Shown piece after piece: positions 11,496 to 21,700 of a DNA stretch of 64,000 nucleotides. This DNA is from Pleodorina starrii. Lineage: Eukaryota > Chlorophyta > Chlorophyceae > Chlamydomonadales > Volvocaceae. The notes under the pieces were generated by a model that was not told the origin of the DNA, searched no databases, and was given only the letters and a program-made list of their open reading frames with translations. Numbering within the stretch: position 1 is the stretch's first letter; the number at the start of each line of letters is the position of its first letter. The DNA lies in the NCBI GenBank assembly GCA_030267565.1, contig BRXU01000004.1, forward strand, positions 3,974,501 to 4,038,500. The letters run 5' to 3'. The position numbers and the translations under genes are program-made.

Positions 11496-13121
11496 TTAAT
11501 CCTTGTCTTTCTTAGCCTGCTCGACTGCCGCCTGGGCCAACTTCACGGTCTTCATTGCCTGCTCTTGGGCCTGCGCGTGCAGACGGCGTCGTAGACGCGA
11601 TAGGGAGCACAACAGCGTTAGGCCATTGCTGTATCCCGGATGGGACAGCAATCCGCCAGAATCGCCTCACGCTAACCCAGTCAAGCATGCATGCACAATG
11701 AACCCACAGGAGAGGAAGCCCTTGGCATTAAGGTGGTGTTATCCTCCACTAGAGGATGCCGGTTGTCGCATCATTAAGCGGCAGAGAGCAAATGCAACAA
11801 CAAGCGGCACGGCATCCATCTTGCAGCGTACGGACACACCCCAGCATGAAACACGGGCAATGCAAGTCCACATGCACCGAATCTCCTTGCGCCACCCTGC
11901 CCGGAATGTTCCCCGATGCGAGCGTCCCCACCTGCTTCAATGCCTGTTCAGCAATAGTTGGGCCGTGCTTGTCCACCAACGTCGCAATTTGGTTCACGAT
12001 GTTGCTTTGCAGTGCCGCGTCGGCTTTGCTGAAGATCGGATCAATCTTGTCGCCGTACTTCTTGAGCTGGGACCAGGTGGGGCAAATGGGTGAAAGGAGT
12101 CACGACTCTCAGTAGAAACCGTACCGTACGCCACGGCGCTGAGCGGCACAGGTACATTATGAGCGCGACGCCCGCTAACCCGGTCCTACCAGCGGGATAA
12201 TGTGGTCTTCATAAATCTTGCGTGCGCCCTGATCGATTGGGGGTGCAATTGGAGGAAGCTTGTGAGTCAAGTTCAAGTGATTCTGGGGGTGGCTGTGACG
12301 CGATACATGCACAAATACCAAGCAGTTCCTATTGATAGGACTATCACGAGCACCAATCACGAGCACCAACAAGGAAGAACGCCTCGCCGCGGACATCCGT
12401 GGCGGATACCTAGCCCCTACCTGTGTTTGCGGAGCCATCAACCATAGGACAAAGAGCAGCTTGATCTCGTAATAAAGGGGAATCCTACCAAGGCGCGGGA
12501 CATAAGAAAAAACGTCATAAAGGCCCGCTCGCAGCGAAAAGTTCACGCAACATCTTCCCACCAGTTGAGGATGACCATGCCGATAGCCTCAAGCGTAGAA
12601 AACACAGCGTAGACAACCTATAGATTTGAAAAGTATTAGCTTCCAAGGGATGGCGCACGAGAGAAAATATTTATGTGCTCTTGCTCGACTCCAGCAAGGC
12701 TTTCTGCCCTGCTGCTCACCCAGTATGTCAGCCACTGCGAACATCGTAGGGGAATGCGCAAGCGTTAAGCGCTTAAGCCACAACATCAATTTCGCGGCAA
12801 CGGTCGAAATCTGGTCGAAATCGAGCAACGTACCTGGGTGTCGTCCAGCTTGGAAGAGCTCTGAATTGCCTTAAGGGATGCATATGTCGGGTAAAGCAAC
12901 TGAACGAAGAGGCATAAGTAGTACGTTAGCGAGAGCGACAACATCGTGCCTGATTTATAAACAGATAGCTGGTATATGTAAGTGCCAGGAGGAAATGTAA
13001 TATACAAGAGCGGACTCGTGAGCCACACAACGATATCAAGGAATTCGGCGGCGTTTTATCTTACCGTGCCGCGGAGGTCGTTGCCGTCGTAACGGCCAAC
13101 TGCAACCACCGCAATCCGCAT
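11496..13121 (-). CDS. HVA22/REEP (TB2/DP1) family membrane protein
   Basis: These small proteins bend and stabilise tubular ER and, in plants, respond to ABA and stress. Exons in reading order: 13121-13065, 12899-12834, 12734-12720, 12617-12547, 12484-12421, 12228-12190, 12066-11932, 11570-11496; phase is kept throughout and gives 173 residues. The family signature LLYPTYASLKAIQSSS, then KLDDTQ-WLTYW, is seen at residues 20-46, followed by AVFSTLEAIGMVILNWW, IPLYYEIKLLFVLWLMAPQT and GARKIYEDHIIPL. WLTYW is coded by a 15-nt microexon. A branch-point-like CTAAC and a C/T-rich tract precede the 12899 acceptor. The C-terminal third is Lys/Gln-rich and ends AAVEQAKKDKD. Introns and flanks are much less GC-rich than in neighbouring genes. 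The first exon (residues 1-19) is the weakest part; family members usually start with a hydrophobic hairpin, so another first exon is possible. Confidence 0.85.
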
Positions 13122-13588
13122 GCGGCTAAGTTGATGGCCCTGTTACATGCCCTCATTTGTACACAAAACAGAATTTGATACTGTAAATGATCTGTATTAG
13201 CTCGAGACCAAAAACCAGGGCCCGCTGCAGCAGCTCCCACACACGCTCCCGTCCTCTCCCTGTGCTGCCGACGCGTAACATGGGCACATCAGACGGCATT
13301 CGGGGAATGCCTTAGGCCAAGGTATCGTCATGATTGTTGGACGCCATCTGATATCCCGGCGTAGCATGCGGGGCAATGCTTCGTACACCTCGCGACGATC
13401 ACCATCTCCCCCAATCAACTGAGTTCCCTTTGGGCTTCTGCGCGGGTCAAGCCTAATCTACTACATGCTCTCCTGCAGGTCCCCTCAACGCATGCGCAAA
13501 AGCCCAGTGTGTGGTAGCCTGCGGTAGTAAACTGTTTGCCCTGTGGCTTCTACCCTCGAATCACCTCCCAGTTAGGGACGGAGCCCTT

Positions 13589-13646
13589 TATTAGAATGCA
13601 AGGATTACAAGGGGAACTATTAGAATGCAAGGATTACAAGGGGAAC
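13589..13646. repeat. Perfect 29-bp direct tandem repeat
   Basis: Two identical head-to-tail copies of a 29-base unit (13589-13617 and 13618-13646) containing ATGCAAGGATTACAAGGGG. It lies just left of the probable retroelement remnant and may be a duplication scar. Confidence 0.9.
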
Positions 13647-14076
13647 CGATGTTCATATCGGTTGCTAGCCGTACATGCTAGACGGACTGTTCATCCTACC
13701 CCAGGGGCACCCACGGAGGGGTGCCGAAAGCCAAGCCTCCAAGGCCCACCAGCACCAAGCCCGCACATCACTCAGATTGGGAAAAAGCAAAAAAGAGAGC
13801 CCCAGAAACACAGGGCCCGCAAGAGGGCCAGACGCACGAAGAACGAAACCAGACAAACAAGAGAGCGTCCTCAGGACGCCTGCCACCGAGCCGACAGACC
13901 GGCACTAATCGCGCCGACAAACCAGAAACGTTAGAGCAGCCACACAGCAGAGCACCTCGCAACACCACGTTGCCGCCGCCGCCGCCCCGACGAAGACAAG
14001 CACATACACGGCAAGCAAGGACAAACCAAACAGAGGGCAGGACACAGGCGCCCGCGGAACACTCCCGCCGAAACCG

Positions 14077-14403
14077 TCAGGGGGAACCGGGAGGGGAGAC
14101 AGAGTCCGGAGGGCCGACAAACACAACACGGCCCGCCTGGCTGGCGAGGAAGGGGTGATCCGCCGGGACCGCCTCCCAGCCAGCCGGCGCGGTCCCAAGG
14201 GCCGCGAACGACGCCACGCGGGCCCAGAAGTCGGCAACAACCGCGGCACCAATGCCGACCAACTGAGCCCGAGCAAGGGGGGCGGCGGGAGCACCCCCCC
14301 GGTACATGCGTCGACGGCCACGTTCCAGCGCCGCCAGGGCCGCCAAAGTCACAACATCCCACACGCAGGGACGGATCCCCGGGGGGGGGGCACCACGAGC
14401 CAA
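14077..14403 (-). mobile_element. Probable retroelement (reverse-transcriptase protein C-terminus) remnant
   Basis: The minus-strand frame over 14403-14077 has coding character: VWDVVTLAALAALERGRRRM, then VVADFWARVASFAALGTAP and a DHPFL stretch before the stop. This resembles, from memory, the tails of reverse-transcriptase proteins of algal non-LTR retroelements, which carry an FW-ARLADF-like helix and a GW---P--HPF ending. No polymerase core with YxDD is present, so only a 3' end remains. The flanks are low in GC. The match is from pattern memory only; a host gene exon cannot be ruled out. Confidence 0.35.
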
Positions 14404-14635
14404 AGCTGAAACCGCTGCACCACCGAGCCACCCGATGCCCCCAACACGGCGTCCAGCCCGTAATATAGGACATCATTACTGTACGGCAGAGCGTATAACG
14501 ATTTGACGCATCCCCGCATTTACATTGGGCCTGAGGAAATGAAAATGATGCGAAATTCAAATGGCTTGACATTACAATTTTCGGATCTCCGATTGCCGGG
14601 CGCATGCGTATGATAAGAATGATTCCGTCTGTTTT

Positions 14636-14820
14636 GCTGTTCCGATCACTGTGCAACACCGGCACAGTATTGGAAGTGATTGATCTTATGAATGGTCGAT
14701 ATTGGAGACGAAATGCGTGATCCCGTTGGTTCATCAGCCGTTCCGATCACTTTGCAACACCCACACAGTATTTGAAGGGAGTGATGTTACTGATGTTCAT
14801 AATGGTCGACATGTGAGATG
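14636..14820. repeat. Degenerate direct repeat pair
   Basis: Two related copies of about 75-90 bases, near 14636-14715 and 14739-14820. Both begin GTTCCGATCACT, share GCAACACC and CACAGTATT, and end with ATGGTCGA and a GAGA block. The second copy has a short insertion. Confidence 0.7.
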
Positions 14821-15795
14821 ATACTCCTAATCTGCAATGATAGTTCGGCAAGTACAGAAGTGTCCGCAAGTTGACAACAGCCCTGCTAATGCATCAATGA
14901 TTTCCCTCAGTGGCAATAGCAGAGCCATCCGCAGGCACTACGCAATACCGTCCCAACGACTGCTCCTTTCATAAATACGCCTGGAACGTTGCGATACTGC
15001 TATGCGGACGGCCAGGGGGGAAGGGGGGTGTGGGGGGATGGGGGGGAACCCTAAGCCCCTCTACCCCAGCCTGGCCCAACGCCTCTGACAAACGGAAACG
15101 GATTCATGTATATGATGCATTGCAAGACATCGAACTAAATCTGCTGTCATAGTACTGTAACAAACTAATTCATTGATGCATTAACCTCCACATTACGGGC
15201 TCCAAGGGCTAAGTTCCCGCGTCAGTTGACGGATTCTCACAAACCACTGCACATCTAACCCTGCTCTTGCCGTCCCTGGCATACCGAGCCCAGACCTGCC
15301 CAGAGACGCGCAGTGTGTCATTCCAGTTGCTGAACTCATCCGCCCAGCCACACTCAGGCGGGTAATACAAGCCCAACCCAACCCATTCACGCTCCGTTTC
15401 CACAGCCGCAGTTTGAGTTCGGTCGCTCCGGTCACGCCGCAGTTAGGTTGCTCCGTTCACCGCAGCCTGCTGTTCCGGAACACATTTTGCCCCCTCCCCT
15501 CGGCACACCTTTGAATAGTTCAACAGCGAGAGCGCTACTGCTTACACATGACGTCTCCTAGTAAAACCACAATTGCAACCTGGTTCCATTTGCATTTGGG
15601 TACGTCAACGGCTGTGTCAACGAAAGTGTGAGATTTGAAAAATGCTGCAAAGAGATTTGGCAGATTTGGCGCAGTGTTGATTATTCATGTTGACATGTCA
15701 TTAAGGCATGTTAGCCGCCGTGGTGCCAACCATCTGACGTTCGAGCTTCGGACAGCCGGACGTATCGGAGACTCGACACAACGGCACATCGGAGG

Positions 15796-18700
15796 ATGCT
15801 CAGCTTTGCTTGTCCATCAACTGTTTTACTATTGCATCAAGCTTTATTTTTCTTATGGGCTGTTGGTTGGGTCAGCGGCTCTACAGGCTTAAACAGCCTC
15901 AAGGAAAAGCCTTACGACACCAGCGCGGATTGGGAGTCTACAGTGGTTGCGAAAGGTCCAGGAGGATGCACGTTTGCCAAAAAGCCTACTTACAAGCCAC
16001 TTCCGGAATGCCCACCGCCCACCGTCCCAATAAATAGCACCACGGCACGGAGTTTGGGCTGGAAATTCGCCCCAATCCTTTACCAGGTATGGGTGATGAC
16101 TTTGATCAACAAATCCACGACGGCGGCTTGTTTGCCTGCGCCGAGTTTACCGAGCGACCGCATATCTTGTACTGCCACGACGCCCGCAGCACCCGCTGGA
16201 CAACTCCTGGCTGACGGATCCCCCACACTGGCTCGACCTGGTGGGTGTGTCCATCGGGGCCAGAACTCTCGCCTGGGATGCGGGTCGACTCGCAAGCCCG
16301 CCTTCGCCAGGGCCCAAGAGCACGAGGGCGAGGAGAGCTCGGGAATTGCCGGCCGTCCCATCTGCTGCCCACGGCCGTCAGCATACCACGCGGGGCCCTG
16401 GTCGGGATTAGACGGTGCTTCCTGTGCTGCGCGTAAGGAGTCTCACGGTTGCGCGATAACCGGTTGACAAGGGGCCGACTGACTGACCGACGGATAACCC
16501 ATTGCCAAGTCGGAGCCGCTCGGACCCCGCCAGGAAATCAGGGCTGCGCACAATGCCAGCGCGGGGCTGGTGGGGCTGATGTGGCTAAAAGCAGCACCCG
16601 TGCCGCCCCCGTGGCGCCATTCCTTGGTGCTGGGACACGCATCAGCTATCCCCGGCGTCCCGCGCATGGGCCCGAAACCTCTCGGGCCGGGACGCGGCCA
16701 TAGCACCTGCCAGCGGCGAGATGATGTCAGGGGAAGAGCCGCAGCTCAAAGGTGCCTACCCTACCGGTCCCCCCGGTGCCCTTCCCGGGAGGCAGAAAGC
16801 CGCGGCGTCCCTTCTTACCTTTTCGTCCATTGCGTTGTACGTAACCCACTCTCGCATGCACGGGCCATTGGCTCCCGCTGTGAGCGGTCGCAGCCTGCCG
16901 GGGGGGGCGCTGAATCCCTGCAAGGCAACGACAAACGCAAAGAGGCACGCCAGCACGCCTGCTGTGGCGCCTCGCCGCCTTGCACAGCCGCCATCGCCGC
17001 TTGTCGCGTGGGGCTCACAAACGCGCGGCGCTCCAAACGGCTCCGGACGCAGCCCAATTACCGAGGACTGCTCCACGGTCGTTACCGCTGACCACGACGC
17101 CTCCTCGTCCCCGCGCCACCTCCGCGGTATACCACCTCACGCAGGCGGCGGCCTATGACATGGTGGGCTGGGAGCGGCTGCCCAATAACAGCATCCAGGT
17201 GCCTCCGGGCGTGGAGGAGAACGGGGCGGAGGACGAGTACCTCAGCGCGCAAAAGTGGTTTGCGACACGGCTGACGGTGCCGACCTATAACGCGGCCGAC
17301 CGAACGGTGGGTACCGTGCAGGGCGGAGTGGGCAGTGGCGGCGAGGGTGCATGGGGTGACGCGGCAGTGCACGCGCAGTCGGGGCCGGATGCAGGGCTTT
17401 TCCCTGACAGGCAGGCCGACAAGGAGCACTGGCCCCTCCGCACCCCTCCGCACCCCGCCCTGCGGTGGTGATGTGGCCCGCAGGTTGCGTTTGACACGGC
17501 GGACGGCACCACGGTCCTGCAGCGGGCGGTGGTGGATCCAGTGGTCAATGGGCGGCTGACGGGGAAGGTGCACTACACGGGTGGGTGCGGAAAGCGCCGG
17601 CGGCTGGCTGGGTGAACCCGGGATTCAAGGGCGCCTGGCTGGACGGATGGGCGAGGGGTTACCGCATCTAGCTGGCTGGACGGATAGATGGATGGATGGG
17701 CTGATGGATGGATGGGGCTGAGTAGGTGATGGGGCGCAGTGGGGCAGAGCTGCGGTGGGGAGGGGGACAGGGGACGCGCGCGCCCGCTCCATGCGGCTTC
17801 CTCGGCACGAAGCGGGGCAGTTGTTACACAAGCTGTCCCCGTGCGTTTTCCATGTCGCCCAAACCCGTCCTCGCGCTCTTTTGCCTACCTACCTACCTAC
17901 CTACCTACCTACCTACCTACCCACGACGCAGTGTTCCGGCCGTACAACGAGGAGACCGGTCTGGCCGTCCCCCACGCCTACGTCTACACCTACATGCTCT
18001 ACTACCCCTTCAACGGCTGCAGCAACATGGCGCTAGCCACACAGGTGGAGCTGCGTGCTGCGCCGGGCACGCCCGTTTTCGGCTTTGTTCGACTTTGCTT
18101 TTCCGGCCCGTGCGGCTGCCGCACACTTGCTCCCAACCAACTCCTTGCCGGGCAGCAAGGGCAAGGGCGATGTCCAGCGCACGAGCGGGCGCCTCAGTAT
18201 GTTCGTGTGCTGTCCGTAAGCTTCTGCATTTCGTGTCGATAAAGACGTCCCGCCTTCTTGATGGCTGGTCGGGCCGATATGTTGTTGGGTCGGTCTACAC
18301 CATGTTTTGGCGGCGCTCCGGTAGCCTCGGTGCGACGGTGATCGACACCGGTACCCCGTGTTGCCCGAGCCCTTTTCCAAGCCCTCTTGAGCATAGCGAT
18401 TTGCCTGGCCCCGCCCCGCCCTGCCCCGCCCCCGCCCCGTTCGTCAGGTGGACGGCAAGAAGCAGGGTGTCGAGTTCTTCATGTGCGGAGACGGCGCGCA
18501 TGAGGGTGAGCGTCATTTCTTGCCTGACAAGGAGTCTCTGATGAGAGAACCATCAGCAGCAACTTGGGAATGGGAGCGTGAGAATGGGAACTTGGGCTTC
18601 TGGGTGCTGCACCTGTGTGCTGGGTGCTGCACCCGTGATAACCGGCGCAACCGACGTTGGTTCCCCCCCTGATCGCAACCCCCCAGGCGACCTGGAGCAC

Positions 18701-21700
18701 GTCAAGGTGTTGGTGTGCGAGGCGGACATGCTGAACACCGATCCCAGCTCCGCCATCCGGCGCGCGCAGTACAGCCAGCACGGCTGGCTGCCGGACTTTG
18801 ACTGCGCCGCCGGCGAGTGCGCGTTTGAGGCGGACGAGGCCGGCACGCGGCGGCTGGTGGTGCTGGCGGGGCTCCACTCGCACTCCAATTGGAAGGCGGA
18901 GACGCCGCTGTTTGTGTACGCAAAGGCGCGTGGTGTGAGCGGCACGATACTGACTCACCCGGGGGGACTGCCCGTCCTGCCCGTCCTGCTTTTCTGGCCG
19001 GCCGGCTGTGCTGACGCACCCTGACTGACGCTCCGCTGCTGTTGCTGCTGCTGGCATTCTGCTGCTTGTGATTCGCTACGGTATTTGTAATTTGCTGCTT
19101 GTGATTTGCTGCGAGCTGCATCGTCACGGCCGTAGCCGGGTTCCCCGCGGGCCTCGGTACTGCGTGCGCGTCGTGGTACGGCGCGCAAGTACGGCGCGCA
19201 AAAGACGTGCCTGCCTGCAAGTGGCCTCCCGTCCCGTCCCATCTGTTGCTCCACCCCCGCCCACACGCCCCCGGCCACGGCTCCGGCCCCGGGGGGCCCC
19301 CTGCTGCGCCCGCCTGCAGGTCCGCCTGAACTTCCTACTCAATATGGACGGCCTCTACATCGGTGACCGCTACAAGAAGGGCCCCGTGTTCTACCCCAAC
19401 CAGAACAACACGTTGTATCTGCCGTACCGGCAGCAGATGTCGCAGGAGCAGAAGAAGGGCCGTCTGGCGTGGGCCAACTTCCCGGGTGGGTGCCTGCCTG
19501 ACTGCCTGTCTGACTCTCATCCCGCCACCCACTCTCTACCCACCCCCGCGCCCCCCACAACCCCCTTCTGCCGACGCGCAGGCGTGTGGGGCGCCACGCT
19601 GGGGTGGACTGGCGGCCGCACCATCACCTGCTTCCGCGACAACTTCACGCGGCTGGCGCCCTGCGACGCCCGCAACCCCGCCACCTACATCCTGGACGTC
19701 ATGACGCAGCCCAAGGGCGCCGACCCGGCTAGCATCACCTGGACGTGAGTGCGGGCTTTCAGAGTCGGGGTTGGGGAGTCGAGGGTCGGGGTTGGGGAGT
19801 CGAGGATGGAGGGCCTTGGGCCGAGTCGCAGCGGGCGCGGGCGGGTGGGCAGTGGCGGGCAGGTGGTCTTTTGGGGGCCGAGTTGGGTGCAGCGCACAGT
19901 CCCTTGAGGACACCCATCCATCCATCCATCCATGCCTGTTTCTCGGCCCCTCCGCTCATGCCTGTTGTGACGCGGGCAGCACGCAAGGGTCAGGCAACAC
20001 CGTCACCGGGCCGCTGTGGGAGCGGGCCTTTGCCTACTCGTGGCAGCGGGAGCGCGCGGCACCCATCTACACCAACTCGCGCATGAATGACGACCAGCTC
20101 TGCCCGCTGGAGGCGCCGCTGAGGAACACCGTCTCGGTGCGCGCGGCGCGGCGAGCATGCCGTGTGTGGGGTGTGAGGTGGGGAGGTAACAACAACACGG
20201 AAAAAACGGGCGAACATACATCACTGGCTGGGGTTGCGGGGCGCCGCGGGCCTCAGGCGTTCGCGAGTGCCTGCGCCTGTGCGTGCGTGCGTGCGTGCGT
20301 GCGTGTGCATTGGCGACGGATGGCCGTTGTTCGCTCGGCACGCGCGAACGCACGCACGCGCGCACACGGGCGAGTATGCCGCCACCCTCCCTTGTCCAAC
20401 TCGACACGCCCTCCCCTGCCTTCCCTTCCACTCCACTCCCTGTCCTTCATCTGTACACACACCCCCCTGCCCTGCCTTCCACCGGCTGCAGTCCGCCGGC
20501 GGTTTCGGCCGCATCAGCCTGAAGCAGTACCTGGGCGCGGTGACGGGGCTGGTGCTGGCGTCGGCGGTGGTGGCTTGCGCCATGATCCTGCCGGCGCTGC
20601 TGGTGGGGGGCGACCGGGCGGTGATTCGGGAGGTCGAGGAGGAGGAGGAGGCCAAGCAGGCGGCGCTGAAGGCCAAGAACCAGGTAAACCACGGCGCCGC
20701 CTGGCTTGACGCTGGCGCTGGCGGTCGGGTATCACCGGGGGCGTAGGATGCGAGAGTTATGTAGGCTGGAGGCGCCAGAAGGCCGGGTGTGATGCACACG
20801 GTACGGCATTGCGTGGATCGTACGTCCATCTGCTTTGACAGTGGCTTCCCCTTGGGCCGACCCGCACAGGATGTTCCTGCCGCTTCTCCTCCTGCTGCTG
20901 GCGCAGGCAGCATCGCAGCTGAGGGCAAGCCTGCCGCTGCTGCTGCCGCTGCCGTTATCGAGCCGCCGCCGCTAATGCCGGCCATGGTCAGCGCCCGTGC
21001 CGGTGCCGGAGTCAGTGACGGCGCCGGCAAGGACGCCAGCGTCGGCGTCCCGGCGGCGGCGCTGCTGTCGCCGTCACCTGCTGCCGCCGCCGCGGAGGGC
21101 GGCAAGAGCGGCAGCGGCCCGTCGCGCCTGTCCGTGTTGCTCATGTCCCACGGCGTCATCCTGCGCGCCTTCCACGCGAGCGTCATGCAGCCCTGGTTGT
21201 GAGTGGCGCCCGCGCCCGCGAGGGGGCGGGAGGAAATAAAGATACGACCGCAGCGGTGGAACGGGAGCCGGGGACAGAAACCCGTGTGTATATCCATTTG
21301 TGCGCGGCAGAGGCTGTAAATGCGGCCAGCCGCTGCCCACAGCAGCACAGCCCGGCCGGTAAGCCCCGCGGCCTACCTGTGGGTCTAATGCTTCCGGCCC
21401 TTGTCTTTGTCCGTTTCCCGTTCTTTCAGTTGCTGCTTCTCTCACTCACGTGCTGCAACCGCTGTAACCGCCCGCGCAGCCTGGTGGCCTGGATCTTCAT
21501 CGGCGTTGGTTTGTACGTCTGTGGTGTCGTACTGGGCGCGCTGGGGATCTACGACAGTGTGGTCGCGCTCAACAGCGTCGTTCCGCTGTCGCTGTGGGAT
21601 GTAAGTACAAGCCCCGCTGCCGCGCGGGCATGTGCGGGGCGTGTGCGGGGCGCTTCGATCCCGGGTCACTCTACGCCTCTCCTGCCAGTGCCCGGGCGCT

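Larger units (their letters stand above)
13122..15795. other. Repeat-rich gene-poor stretch
   Basis: Holds the presumed HVA22-like promoter, a perfect tandem repeat, a probable retroelement remnant and a degenerate repeat pair (each listed separately), and at its right end the promoter of the Vps62-like gene. Between 14830 and 15790 I see no gene. Confidence 0.4.

Noticed and set aside
20871..20975. Leu-rich frame (MFLPLLLLLLAQAAS) starting just inside exon 11
   Set aside because: It looks like a signal peptide but is a +1 shift of the Ala-rich in-phase exon, a side effect of GCTGCTG runs, and stops after 33 codons.
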